Of a DNA stretch of 64,000 nucleotides, positions 55,113-63,869 are shown piece after piece. The notes under the pieces were generated by a model. The model did not search any database, had not been told where the DNA came from, and saw nothing but the letters and a program-made list of their open reading frames with translations. The DNA comes from Pseudomonas sp. 10S4 (GTDB lineage Bacteria; Pseudomonadota; Gammaproteobacteria; Pseudomonadales; Pseudomonadaceae), in the NCBI RefSeq assembly GCF_034344865.1, contig NZ_CP133774.1, positions 4,340,001 through 4,404,000 on the forward strand, written 5' to 3'. The position numbers and the translations under genes were made by a program. The number at the start of each line of letters is the position of its first letter. Positions within the stretch are counted from its first letter, which is position 1.

Positions 55113-56222
55113 TCACTCGGTAAACGGGATGCTCTCAACCACTTCCAGGTCGTAACCAGTCAAACCGGCGTACTTCAATGGCGGGCCCAAGTGACGCAGC
55201 TTGCCCACGCCAAGGTCTTGCAGAATTTGTGCCCCGGTGCCTACTTCAGAATAGATGCGCGACTGTGAGCGGCTGAACTGCCGAGGCGGCTGGGTCAGTT
55301 GCGGCACCCGCTCCAGCAGCGCTTGCGACGACTCGTGGTTGGCCAGCACCACCACCACGCCGCGACCTTCTTCGGCCACGCGCTGCAACGCTGCCCACAG
55401 CGTCCAGTTCGACGGTCCGCTGTACTGCGCGCCCACCAGATCGCGCAGCGGATCGATCACATGCACGCGCACCAACGTCGGTTCATCCCGGCGCACATCG
55501 CCCATGACCATCGCCATGTGCACGCCGCCCTCGATTCGGTCTTCAAAGGTGATCAGCCGGAATACGCCATGCACCGTCGGCAGCTCCCGTTCGCCGATGC
55601 GCACCACGGTGTGTTCGGTGCTGAGGCGGTAGTGAATCAGGTCGGCGATGGTGCCGATCTTGAGCCCGTGCTGGCGCGCGAACACTTCCAGATCCGGGCG
55701 CCGGGCCATGGTGCCGTCATCGTTCATCACTTCAACGATCACCGAGGCTGGTGTGAGGCCGGCCAGGCGCGCCAGGTCGCAACCGGCTTCGGTGTGCCCG
55801 GCACGGGTCAGCACGCCACCTTCCTTGGCCCGCAACGGGAAGATATGACCTGGTTGCACAATGTCGGCGGGACCGGCGTCGGAGGCGACGGCGGCTGCGA
55901 CTGTACGCGCGCGGTCGGCAGCGGAGATGCCGGTGGTCACGCCGATGGCGGCCTCGATAGAGACCGTGAACGCCGTGCTGAACACGCTGGCGTTGGTCGG
56001 CACCATTTGCTCCAGGCCCAGGCGCTGACAGTGTTCATCGGTCAACGTCAGGCAGATCAAACCACGGGCCTCGCGGGCCATAAAGCTGATGGCTTCGGCG
56101 GTGCAACAATCGGCGGCGATCAGCAGGTCGCCTTCGTTTTCGCGGTCCTCGTCATCGACCAGGATCACCATTTTGCCTTGGCGATAATCTTCGATGATTT
56201 CTTCGATGCTGTTGAAGGCCAT
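55113..56222 (-). CDS. ribBA: DHBP synthase fused to degenerate GTP cyclohydrolase II (RibBA type)
   Basis: A 369-residue protein started at 56222 ([20 protein letters not shown]). The N-terminal 3,4-dihydroxy-2-butanone-4-phosphate synthase has [19 protein letters not shown] and [14 protein letters not shown] (metal and substrate residues), making a riboflavin precursor from ribulose-5-phosphate. The C-terminal part (from about 210) has GTP cyclohydrolase II fold but no Cys zinc site, so it is probably inactive (RibBX type). Its place inside a flavin-using catabolic regulon suggests it supplies extra flavin. Confidence 0.87.
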   Translation of the reverse strand: MAFNSIEEIIEDYRQGKMVILVDDEDRENEGDLLIAADCCTAEAISFMAREARGLICLTLTDEHCQRLGLEQMVPTNASVFSTAFTVSIEAAIGVTTGISAADRARTVAAAVASDAGPADIVQPGHIFPLRAKEGGVLTRAGHTEAGCDLARLAGLTPASVIVEVMNDDGTMARRPDLEVFARQHGLKIGTIADLIHYRLSTEHTVVRIGERELPTVHGVFRLITFEDRIEGGVHMAMVMGDVRRDEPTLVRVHVIDPLRDLVGAQYSGPSNWTLWAALQRVAEEGRGVVVVLANHESSQALLERVPQLTQPPRQFSRSQSRIYSEVGTGAQILQDLGVGKLRHLGPPLKYAGLTGYDLEVVESIPFTE

Positions 56223-56256
56223 GCTGGGATTCTCGATGATTGATGGATACGTAATG

Positions 56257-56266
56257 TGGTATACCA
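56257..56266. promoter_or_regulatory. GntR-type operator C (TGGTATACCA)
   Basis: A perfect 10-base palindrome between ribBA (start 56222) and the divergent DUF1330 gene (start 56294). It is the cleanest copy and would control both. Confidence 0.72.
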
Positions 56267-56293
56267 TAATACAAAATAAACCGAGAGGTCACT

Positions 56294-56590
56294 ATGAAGG
56301 CGTACTGGATTGCTCACGTGGATGTCACCGACCCCGATCAATACAGCCACTACACCCAGCGCGCGCCAGCGGCGTTCGCCTTGTACGGCGGGCGAATCCT
56401 GGCGAGGGGCGGGCGCAGCGAGGCGATGGAAGGTCGGCAGACGCCGCAGCGCAGCGTGGTGATTGAGTTCGACTCTTACGAGCAGGCGCTCGCCTGCTAC
56501 CACTCCGAGCAATATCAAGAGGCGAAGCGGCACCGCGCGGGTGCGGCGTTGGCGCAGGTGATCATCGTCGAGGGCGTGGCGCCGGCCTGA
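56294..56590 (+). CDS. DUF1330-family protein
   Basis: A 98-residue protein (MKAYWIAHVDVTDPDQYSHY) of the DUF1330 ferredoxin-like fold. Landmarks are GGRILARGGRSEAMEGRQT, PQRSVVIEFDSYEQALACYH. Its role is unknown; members occur in aromatic and terpene catabolic clusters. It has operator C directly in front and is the only plus-strand gene of the regulon. Confidence 0.82.
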   Translation: MKAYWIAHVDVTDPDQYSHYTQRAPAAFALYGGRILARGGRSEAMEGRQTPQRSVVIEFDSYEQALACYHSEQYQEAKRHRAGAALAQVIIVEGVAPA

Positions 56591-56605
56591 CAAACGCCAC
56601 ATAAC

Positions 56606-56676
56606 TTGTAGGAGCGAGGCGTGCCCGCGAAGGCGATTTCAAGGACGCCATCGCGGGCAAGCCTCGCTCCTACAAA
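56606..56676. repeat. Short REPIN variant
   Basis: ttgtaggagcgaggcgtgcc faces ggcaagcctcgctcctacaa with a 30-base centre. It lies between the DUF1330 and Nudix genes. Confidence 0.75.
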
Positions 56677-56703
56677 GCATGGCGCACGACACTGATCACA
56701 TCG

Positions 56704-57267
56704 TCAGCGGATAAAGTGAATCCTGCCGCTGTCGTCGTTGCCGATATAGATGCCATAGACCCCGGCCTGGCGTTCCTCGATGTAGCGTTCAAGGATCTGC
56801 CGGATTGCCGGGTAGTAGATGCTTTCCCAAGGAATGTCCTCGGGCGCGAAGAATTTGTAGTCCAGGGTTTCCGGGCCGTACTGGCCGGTGATCTCCAGCG
56901 CGATGGCGCGGAAGATGATGTACACCTCGCTGATCTTCGGCACGCTGAAGATCGAGTAGGGTGAGAGGATTTCCGCGCGAACGCCGCTCTCTTCCCAGAC
57001 CTCGCGCAACGCTGCCTGCTCGGTGGTCTCGCCACCTTCCATGAAGCCCGCCGGCAAGGTCCAGGTGCCCGGACGCGGCGGGATCGCGCGTTGGCACAGC
57101 AGGTACTTGCCGTCCTGCTCGATGATGCAGCCGGCGATGATTTTCGGATTGATGTAGTGGATGTAGCCGCAGGCGCGGCACATCAGGCGCTCGTGCGTAT
57201 CGCCCGGCGGCAGTTGGTGACCGAGGTCACTGCCGCCACACTTTGGGCAAAAGCTCGGGCTGAACAT
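56704..57267 (-). CDS. Nudix hydrolase with zinc ribbon
   Basis: A 187-residue protein. A zinc ribbon (CPKCGG and CRACGY) is followed by a Nudix box GFMEGGETTEQAALREVWEE with catalytic Glu residues. It resembles NudC-like ADP-ribose/NADH or FAD pyrophosphatases. It begins 2 bases from the GntR stop, so it is in the same operon. A role in flavin nucleotide recycling would fit but is only inferred. Confidence 0.85.
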   Translation of the reverse strand: MFSPSFCPKCGGSDLGHQLPPGDTHERLMCRACGYIHYINPKIIAGCIIEQDGKYLLCQRAIPPRPGTWTLPAGFMEGGETTEQAALREVWEESGVRAEILSPYSIFSVPKISEVYIIFRAIALEITGQYGPETLDYKFFAPEDIPWESIYYPAIRQILERYIEERQAGVYGIYIGNDDSGRIHFIR

Positions 57268-57269
57268 GT

Positions 57270-58022
57270 TCAGCGACCTATGCGCGGTTCTTTGAGCGCG
57301 ATAGGGGCGGTGATTTCAGGCATTTCACCGGTCTCTTCCTGCTTGCTCTTGAGGTAATCGAGGGCAACCTTGGCGGCGGAGCGCACGTGATCGACGCAAG
57401 CCTGGTGGGCGACCAGCGGATCACCGCTCTTGATCGCCTCGACCATGCGTTCCATTTCCTGGTTGCTGGCGCCGCGACGGTTTTCCTGGGACACCGAGGT
57501 CGCCCGCAGGTAGCTGATGCGCGCCTGCAACTGGCGCAGTTGCGTGGCCGCGACATGGTTGCCGGAGCCTTCGAGCAAGACGTCGTAGAAACCTTGAACC
57601 GAATCGATCACCTGTTGCAGTTCGCCGTCCTTGAGGGCCTCGCGGTTAACCTCGAGGGCTTTTTCCAACGCCTTGATGTCCTTGGCCTTGGCGCGCAGGG
57701 TGAACAGCTGGACGATCAGGCCTTCGAGCACGCAACGCAGCTCATAGATATCGCCGGCGTCGGACAGGGTAATGATCGCAACCCGTGGGCCCTTGGCATC
57801 GGCGAACTCCACCAGGCCTTCGGATTCCAGGTGACGCAAGGCTTCACGCACCGATGTGCGGCTAACGCCCAGGCGATCGCACAGATCGCGTTCGACCAGA
57901 CGGTCACCCGGCAGGAGCTGGAAGTTCATGATGGCGCTTCGCAGTTTATCCAGCACGATTTCGCGCAGGGTAATGGGGTTGCGATTGACCTTGAAGCTGT
58001 CGTCGAGTGGCAGGCGTTTCAT
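57270..58022 (-). CDS. GntR-family (FCD subgroup) regulator of the catabolic cluster
   Basis: A 250-residue repressor. Winged HTH at residues about 15-80 (LVERDLCDRLGVSRTSVREALRHLESEGLVEF) and an all-helical FCD domain (about 95-230) with late His residues. FCD-type GntR proteins bind TGGTnnACCA palindromes, as found at four promoters in this region. It is encoded inside the longest operon, so it is probably autoregulated. The effector is unknown but likely an intermediate of the pathway. Confidence 0.9.
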   Translation of the reverse strand: MKRLPLDDSFKVNRNPITLREIVLDKLRSAIMNFQLLPGDRLVERDLCDRLGVSRTSVREALRHLESEGLVEFADAKGPRVAIITLSDAGDIYELRCVLEGLIVQLFTLRAKAKDIKALEKALEVNREALKDGELQQVIDSVQGFYDVLLEGSGNHVAATQLRQLQARISYLRATSVSQENRRGASNQEMERMVEAIKSGDPLVAHQACVDHVRSAAKVALDYLKSKQEETGEMPEITAPIALKEPRIGR

Positions 58023-58108
58023 GGGGTCCGCTCTGAGTGTGGCTGTCCATGCAAAAGAGTACTTCGATCCAGGATCATCCGTGCTCGGTCAGATCAAACA
58101 GCCAAGGG

Positions 58109-58498
58109 TTAACTTGAGGCCTCGGCATCGGCTTCGGCGAAGGCTTCACGGGCAAGCCGGAAACTGTCCACGGCAGCGGGCACTCCGCAATATATGCCGA
58201 CCTGAAGCAGAATTTCGCGTATTTGCTCACGACTCAGGCCGTTACGCAAGGCGCCGCGCACATGCAGCTTGAGTTCGTGCGGCCGGTTGAGGGCCGAGAT
58301 CATGGCCAGGTTTATCATGCTGCGTTCTTTAAGCGACAAACCCTCCCGGCCCCAGACATGGCCCCAGCAGTATTCGGTGACCATCTCCTGCAACGGTCGG
58401 GTGAAGTCGTCGGCGTTGTCGAGGGAGCGCTGCACATAGGCTTCGCCCAGCACTTGAGTGCGGATCTTCAAGCCTTTTTCGTACTTCTCGTTGTTCAT
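58109..58498 (-). CDS. Carboxymuconolactone decarboxylase-family protein
   Basis: A 129-residue helical protein of the CMD/AhpD group (MVTEYCWGHVWGREGLSLKE, RSMINLAMISALNRPHELKL, GLSREQIREILLQVGIYCGV). The single Cys region (YCWGHVW, not CxxC) matches CMD-type enzymes rather than AhpD. A gamma-carboxymuconolactone or similar lactone reaction is possible. A REPIN separates it from the flavin reductase gene upstream. Confidence 0.82.
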   Translation of the reverse strand: MNNEKYEKGLKIRTQVLGEAYVQRSLDNADDFTRPLQEMVTEYCWGHVWGREGLSLKERSMINLAMISALNRPHELKLHVRGALRNGLSREQIREILLQVGIYCGVPAAVDSFRLAREAFAEADAEASS

Positions 58499-58521
58499 CT
58501 CTATGCCTCACATGCAATCCC

Positions 58522-58612
58522 TGTGGGAGCGGGCTTGCTCGCGAAAGCGGTGTGTCAGTCAATGTGGATGTCGACTGACACGACCCCTTCGCGAGCAAGC
58601 CCGCTCCCACAA
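58522..58612. repeat. REPIN inside the operon
   Basis: tgtgggagcgggcttgctcg faces cgagcaagcccgctcccaca, with an internal tgtcagtc...gactgaca stem. It splits the operon between the flavin reductase and CMD genes. Confidence 0.8.
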
Positions 58613-58630
58613 GGGGTTTGTGTAAACCCG

Positions 58631-59116
58631 TCAGCCCAGCGTGGGCAGCGGGCCCAGCTTGCCTTTGTGATAGATCATCGGCGTTACCGGTTGTTCGGGC
58701 AGGATCAGGTTCTTCACCGCGCCGACGATGATCGCGTGGTCACCGCCGTCGTATTCGCGCCACAGTTCGCACTCGATGATCGCCGTGGCCTTGCTCAACA
58801 ACGGGTTGCCCAGCGCGCTCAAATGCCAGTCGATGCCATTGGCCTTGTCCTTGCCTTTCCCGGCAAAGGCGTAGGCCTCGGCGGTCTGGTCGGCGGACAG
58901 CAAGTGAATCGCAAACTGCTTGCTGTCGCGCAGGATTGGGTACGTATCTGAAGCATAGTTGGGACAGAACAACACCAGCGCCGGGTCGATCGACAGCGCA
59001 CTGAAGGCGCTGGCAGTAATGCCGACGATGCCGCCGTCCGGGTCCAGGGTGGTGACCACCGTGACCCCGGACGGGAAGGAGCTCATGACTTCTTTATAAA
59101 TGCCGGGTTCGATCAT
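58631..59116 (-). CDS. Flavin reductase (intact paralogue)
   Basis: A 161-residue flavin reductase-like protein (MIEPGIYKEVMSSFPSGVTV). It has ASAFSALSIDPALVLFCPNY and ELWREYDGGDHAIIVGAVKN. It is a close copy of the frameshifted gene at 50006-50490 in the same regulon. It would feed reduced FMN to the LLM monooxygenase. Confidence 0.88.
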   Translation of the reverse strand: MIEPGIYKEVMSSFPSGVTVVTTLDPDGGIVGITASAFSALSIDPALVLFCPNYASDTYPILRDSKQFAIHLLSADQTAEAYAFAGKGKDKANGIDWHLSALGNPLLSKATAIIECELWREYDGGDHAIIVGAVKNLILPEQPVTPMIYHKGKLGPLPTLG

Positions 59117-59127
59117 TTCGCAGACTC

Positions 59128-60607
59128 CTAGCGCATCACAAACGGGTCAGGCATCGGCGCCTGGGAGAGGTTGATCCACACCGTTTTCAGCTCGGTGTAG
59201 GCCAGCACCGAATCGATGCCGCTTTCGCGTCCATAGCCGCTGTTCTTGAACCCGCCAATTGGCGCCATGGCCGACACGGCTCGGTAGGTGTTGACCCAGA
59301 TGATCCCCGAGCGCACATCCCGAGCCAGGCGATGGGCGCGGCCCAGGTCGCGGGTCCAGATGCCGGCGGCGAGGCCGAACTGCGAGTCGTTGGCAATTGC
59401 CAGCGCTTCGGCTTCGTCCTTGAAGCGAATCACCGACGCTACCGGGCCGAAGACTTCTTCCTGCATGATCTTCATCGAATTGCTGTCGCATTCGAACAGC
59501 GTCGGCTCATAGAACCAGCCGTCACCCAGATTCTGCGGACGCTTGCCGCCGAGCTTCAGGCGCGCGCCTTCGGCAATCGCGTCGGCGACCAAACCTTCGA
59601 CCACCGCCAATTGCTGCGCCGTGGCCATCGGGCCCATTTCGCTGGCGTCATCCTGTGGGTTGCCGATGCGGATACGCTTGGCACGTTCCACCAGACGCTC
59701 GACGAATTCGTCGTAGATTTCGTCTTGAACCAGCAGTCGCGAACCGGACACACAGCTCTGGCCCGAGGCGGCATAGATTCCGGCGATGGCGCGTTGATGG
59801 CCTTGTCGAGGTCGGCGTCGGCGAAGACGATGAACGGCGCGTTCCCGCCCAGCTCCAGCGACAGCTTGGCGAAGTTTTCGGCGCTGCTGCGCACCACATG
59901 CCGCGCGGTGGCAGCGCCGCCGGTGAAGGCGATCTTGCGAATCAGCGGATGGCGGGTCAGGGCCGCGCCAGTGCTCGGGCCGTACCCGGTGACCACGTTG
60001 ACCACACCCGGCGGAATGCCGGCTTCGAGGGCCAGTCGCGCCAGTTCGAGGATGGTTGCCGAAGCGTGTTCGGACGGCTTGATCACGATGGTGTTGCCCG
60101 CCGCCAGGGCTGGCGCGAGTTTGATCGCGGTCAGGTACAGCGGGCTGTTCCAGGGAATAATCGCCGCGACCACGCCCATGGCTTCGTGCACGGTGTAGGC
60201 AAAAAGGTCGGGCTTGTCGAGGGGCAGGGTGCCGCCCTCAAGCTTGTCGGCGAGGCCGGCGGTGTAGTGGAAAACTCTGGCAGGTAGCCAACCTGGCCAC
60301 GGGTTTCGCGAATCAACTTGCCGTTGTCGCGGCTTTCCAGTTGGGCCAGTTGCTCCTTGTTCTCGGCGATCAAGTCGCCCAGACGCCGCAGCAGTTTGCC
60401 GCGAGCAGTGGCGGTCAAGCTGCGCCATGCCGGGCCGTCGAAGGCAGTTTGCGCCGCTTGCACGGCGCGCTCGACGTCGGCCTCATCCGCATCGGGCAGT
60501 TCGGCCCAAGGCTGGGCCAGCGCCGGGTTCAGGCTTTCAAAAGTCTTGCCGGACAGGGCATCGACCCATTCACCGCCGATGCACATCTGGAAGCGTGCGA
60601 GTGTCAT
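59128..60607 (-). pseudogene. Aldehyde dehydrogenase, two one-base frameshifts
   Basis: A typical ALDH of about 493 residues after repair. The start is MTLARFQMCIGGEWVDALSG and the end NLSQAPMPDPFVMR. The Asn (IIPWNSPLYL), Glu (LELGGNAPF) and Cys (ASGQSCVSGSR) are all present. Breaks: an A-run 60271-60274 (four, needs five; repaired YLPEFFHYTAGLAD) and a missing base at about 59790-59793 (repaired AINGAIAGIYAASG). It probably oxidises the aldehyde from ring opening. Its start overlaps the hydrolase stop by four bases. Confidence 0.86.
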
Positions 60608-61452
60608 GCAACGATCCCCTTTATAGGTTTTTGTTGGGCGTGCGCAGTGTCGAGAAACTCCAGCAACAACTGGTTGACCAGGCGCGGCGACTCTACCGGC
60701 ATCATATGCCGTTGCTCGGCGAGTACGGCAACTCGCGCGCCGGGAATACGCTCGGCCAGTTGCTCGGCCATTTGCGGCGTCGAGCCCGGATCGAGTTCAC
60801 CGGTCGCGACCAGCGTTGGCGCCTGAATGCTGCCGAGGTCTTCGGCTCGGTACATGTCCTGGGTGGCGAACAATTCGTAAGTGGTCAGGTAACCCTGCGG
60901 ATCATTGCCGGCCAAGGTCTGGCGCAGGGCGGCGATTTGCGCCGGGTTGGCCGCTTGGTATTCACGACTAAACCAACGCGACAACGCGGCCTCGGCGTTG
61001 GCATCCGGCCCGTGTTCGGCGGCCTGAGCAGTGCGTTCGATGACGCCGGCGCGTTGTTCGGCGCTGCGATTGAACACGCTGTTGAGCACCACCAACCCTT
61101 GCAGGCGTTGCGGGTAGTGCAAGGCAAACGCCCGCGCCACCAGCCCGCCCATGGAGAAACCGATCACCGTTGCCTGGGGCAAGTGCAGATGATCGAGTAG
61201 TTCCAGCAACTGGTCGGCATAACCGAGCAGGCAGGTGCCACTTTGTGGTCGAGGACTGGCGCCGTGGCCGAGCATGTCGTAGGCGATCACGCGGTATTTT
61301 GTGGCCAGGCCAACGACCTGGCCGCCCCACATTTCTTTGTTCAGGCCCACGCCGTGGATCAAGACCACGGGCTGGCCTTGGCCGGTCGCCAGGTAACTGG
61401 TGCCAGCCGGGGTGCTTTCAGCGGTGAGCCGAATCATGGAGCGCTCCTGCAT
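60604..61452 (-). CDS. Alpha/beta-fold hydrolase
   Basis: A 282-residue hydrolase. HGxG oxyanion site VLIHGVGLNKEMWG and nucleophile elbow GFSMGGLVARAFAL (Ser). The catalytic His is in AEQRHMMPVESPRLV near the end. Start at 61452 or 61437 is possible. In analogy with RutD, it could hydrolyse the ring-opened amide or an ester intermediate. Confidence 0.87.
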   Translation of the reverse strand: MQERSMIRLTAESTPAGTSYLATGQGQPVVLIHGVGLNKEMWGGQVVGLATKYRVIAYDMLGHGASPRPQSGTCLLGYADQLLELLDHLHLPQATVIGFSMGGLVARAFALHYPQRLQGLVVLNSVFNRSAEQRAGVIERTAQAAEHGPDANAEAALSRWFSREYQAANPAQIAALRQTLAGNDPQGYLTTYELFATQDMYRAEDLGSIQAPTLVATGELDPGSTPQMAEQLAERIPGARVAVLAEQRHMMPVESPRLVNQLLLEFLDTAHAQQKPIKGIVA

Positions 61453-61481
61453 GCTTTTTTATTGGTGTTGCACCGACGCAA

Positions 61482-62072
61482 TTACTGGGCTTTTTCAGCG
61501 GCCAGTTCTTCCAGGTCGATGTAACGGTTGCCGATGCGAGGGTGCAGGCGGCCGCCATCGGCGCAACCCAGCACCACGACGATTTCGTCGGCACGCGGCG
61601 CGTCTTCGATCTTCATTTCCAGGGTGATGTAGTGCGAACGCAAGCCTTCGTCGTCCTTGTGCATCATCGGAATCTGGATCGACGTGCCCGGGCCACCGCG
61701 CTTGTTGGTGAAACTCAGGTAGCTCTTGGCTTTGACTGCTTCACGGTAGTGATTGCCGAAGCGCAGGGTGTGGATCACCGCAGAGGCGTGTTCGATCTCG
61801 CCGTCCGCACCGACTACAGCGGCTTTGCCATAGGCTTCAATCTTGTCTGCACCGCCGATGATCTTCACCAGGCGTTCCACCATCAGCGCGCCGAGGTCGG
61901 AGCAGTTGGCGCGGATTTCCGGCTTCAAGTCTTCGACAAAGCCACGGCCCAGCCACGGGTTTTTCATCACCACCGCCAGGCCAACCATGGTCACCGGCGT
62001 GTCGGTGGCCTTGCCGCCTTCGATAAAGGTTTCTTCGACGTAGCTGACGATCTTGCGGATTTCGAAACTCAT
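61482..62072 (-). CDS. DUF1185 ('amino acid synthesis') family protein
   Basis: A 196-residue protein started at 62072 (MSFEIRKIVSYVEETFIEGG) with a GGAG site; longer starts lie in the operator region. Landmarks: VVMKNPWLGRGFVEDLKPEI, GKAAVVGADGEIEHASAVIH and RADEIVVVLGCADGGRLHPR. Enzymatic role unknown. It is the first gene of the seven-gene operon, and operator D is 42 bases upstream. Confidence 0.85.
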   Translation of the reverse strand: MSFEIRKIVSYVEETFIEGGKATDTPVTMVGLAVVMKNPWLGRGFVEDLKPEIRANCSDLGALMVERLVKIIGGADKIEAYGKAAVVGADGEIEHASAVIHTLRFGNHYREAVKAKSYLSFTNKRGGPGTSIQIPMMHKDDEGLRSHYITLEMKIEDAPRADEIVVVLGCADGGRLHPRIGNRYIDLEELAAEKAQ

Positions 62073-62113
62073 GGGCGGCTCCATATTCAGGGTAAGAGTG
62101 TCTGTGCGTATGA

Positions 62114-62123
62114 TGGTATACCA
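62114..62123. promoter_or_regulatory. GntR-type operator D (TGGTATACCA)
   Basis: A perfect palindrome identical to operator C, flanked by AT-rich bases (gatggtataccataatac). It lies before the DUF1185 gene, the head of the catabolic operon. Confidence 0.72.
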
Positions 62124-62228
62124 TAATACTAGTTGCGCAAGACCCTGAAAGGAGTTTGTGTTGGGAGGAGGCGACCAGCGGCGGGGAGAGTTTTGCTGCG
62201 TGCTGATTCGGGAACGAAGTACAAAACC

Positions 62229-62317
62229 TGTGGGAGCGAGCCTGCTCGCGAAGGCGACGGCGCATTCAACATTTATGTGCCAGACACACCGCTTTCGCGA
62301 GCAAGCTCGCTCCCACA
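62229..62317. repeat. REPIN
   Basis: tgtgggagcgagcctgctcg faces cgagcaagctcgctcccaca. It separates the catabolic operon from the EAL-domain fragment. Confidence 0.8.
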
Positions 62318-62412
62318 AGGGCTCTGTGGTTAGCCAAGCTAAACACTGAAGTTGGCCGGCATTCAGGACGCCTGCCGATACCGCCCCGGGCGTCTATCCA
62401 AAACATCAACTG

Positions 62413-63003
62413 ATGCGCGAACTCGACCGCAGCGTGGTGCACAGCGTGATCGACCGCTTGCTGCAAAACGAACACCTGCGCCTGGGCTGCAACATCTCCG
62501 CCCAAAGCGCGATCGTCGACGGCTACTGGCAGCAGATCCTCGCGCAATTGCGCGACGCGCCCTCGGTTGCCGCGCGGCTGGTGATCGAAATCACCGAAAG
62601 CGCCACACCGCCGAGCATCTCGGCCGCCATCGAGTTCGTCCAGTGCCTGCGCGAACTCGGCTGCCGGGTGGCCATCGACGACTTCGGCGCAGGCCTGGGC
62701 ACCCTGGAGTTCATCCGTCAGACCCGCCCGGACATCGTCAAGATCGACCAGGGTTACCTGCAACGCGCACGCCTGGAAACCAACAACGCCCAGACGCTCG
62801 GGCACTTGGTGCAACTGTGCAAAACCCTGACGCCGTGCGTGATCATTGAGGGCATCGAGTCCGAAGCCGATCGTGCCCTGGCCACTGCGTGCGGTAGCGA
62901 GTGGGGGCAGGGTTATCTGTTTGGCCGGCCACGAATGGATGCGCTGGGTGAGCGGTGCGTCGTGCAATCGATGGAGACTGAATCGGGGTCAATTGGCTAT
63001 TGA
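62413..63003 (+). pseudogene. EAL-domain fragment (truncated cyclic-di-GMP phosphodiesterase)
   Basis: The 196-residue frame holds the later EAL motifs: the N-region (LGCNISAQSAI), E (VIEITES), DDFGAG, K (DIVKIDQG), E (IIEGIES), and QGYLFGRP. The first motif, EAL (and L/R), is missing: the sequence before the ATG does not continue the domain and meets a stop. The active site would lack one metal ligand, so it is likely inactive. A REPIN lies just upstream, which may mark the site of the deletion. Confidence 0.75.
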
Positions 63004-63100
63004 AGCCCGATAGGCTCAATGTTGAGTAAGTCCGGAGTCTGTGGTCCGTTTATGATTGTCGGGCGTCATAAATAAATTGCCAGGGGTCTATTGGCGTCCT

Positions 63101-63869
63101 TCAATCAAGTCGATGACATACATAAGCTTGAGTCTGATACGGAAACTCAATAGTTTCACGCCCACGCAGGGATGGATGGGTCTGGATCAACGCCTGCAAT
63201 TGCTCAACAACTTTCGCTTTCTCTGCGGGAGGCAGCGCAGCAATGAAACTCACTGACATGAACCGGTCAATGATCACCTCTTGGGCGCTGCCGGTCTGTG
63301 TATAGGGAAAGCAGGTCACTTCGGGATCAGAGAAGTAGCGGCCGATGAAGGGCCGTCGCCAGTTCCCGTTGTGAAAGCGTGGAGTGTCGCCTTCGTAGGG
63401 AGTGATGATGTCGGTGATGGCTGCCACCCAGTCGACCGACTCATCGCGTACGTTCCAGATCAGCCCGAGTCGGCCGTTCGGTTTGAGCACTCGGTGAATC
63501 TCGGCCAGCGCCGGTTCGGTCGCGAACCAGTGAAAGGCCTGAGCGCATACCAGAGCCTGAGCCGTTCCAGATTCGAGCGGGATCGATTCGGCCGTTCCCT
63601 CCAGGATCCGGACGTCCGGCAGATTTTTGGCAAACTCGGTTCGCATGGCTTCAACCGGTTCGATGGCAACCACATCGATGCCCAAGGATTTGAGCAGGCG
63701 AGTGAACTTGCCAGTGCACGGCGCCCAAGTCGATGACTGTCGATTCGGGATCGATACCGAGCGTTTCCCTGAGCCAGGCCTTAAGGTCGGCTGGGTAGTC
63801 CGGGCGGCCATGAGCGTAGGTACTGGCTTCTGTCGAGAAACCCAACTGAGCCGTCTTATGAACACCGGT
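63101..63869 (-). pseudogene. SAM-dependent methyltransferase, one-base frameshift
   Basis: A class-I methyltransferase of about 255 residues after repair (MTGVHKTAQLGFSTEASTYA). Motif I is broken: the first frame reads TVIDLGAVHWQ and the second WAPCTGKFTRLL. An extra base at 63718 (A on the plus strand) explains this; removal gives TVIDLGAGTGKFTRLLKSLG. The rest has VVAIEPVEAMRTEFAK, CAQAFHWFATEP and RVLKPNGRLGLIWN. The substrate is unknown. Confidence 0.82.

Noticed and set aside
55299..56243. Long plus-strand open frame opposite ribBA
   Set aside because: It is the shadow of a strongly coding minus-strand gene; the residues have no fold-like pattern and are rich in His, Arg and Gln as is typical for antisense frames in GC-rich DNA.
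48000..62320. CRISPR-like array from repeated 20-25-base motifs
   Set aside because: The repeats are REP/REPIN elements in facing pairs at scattered gaps, not direct repeats with regular spacers.
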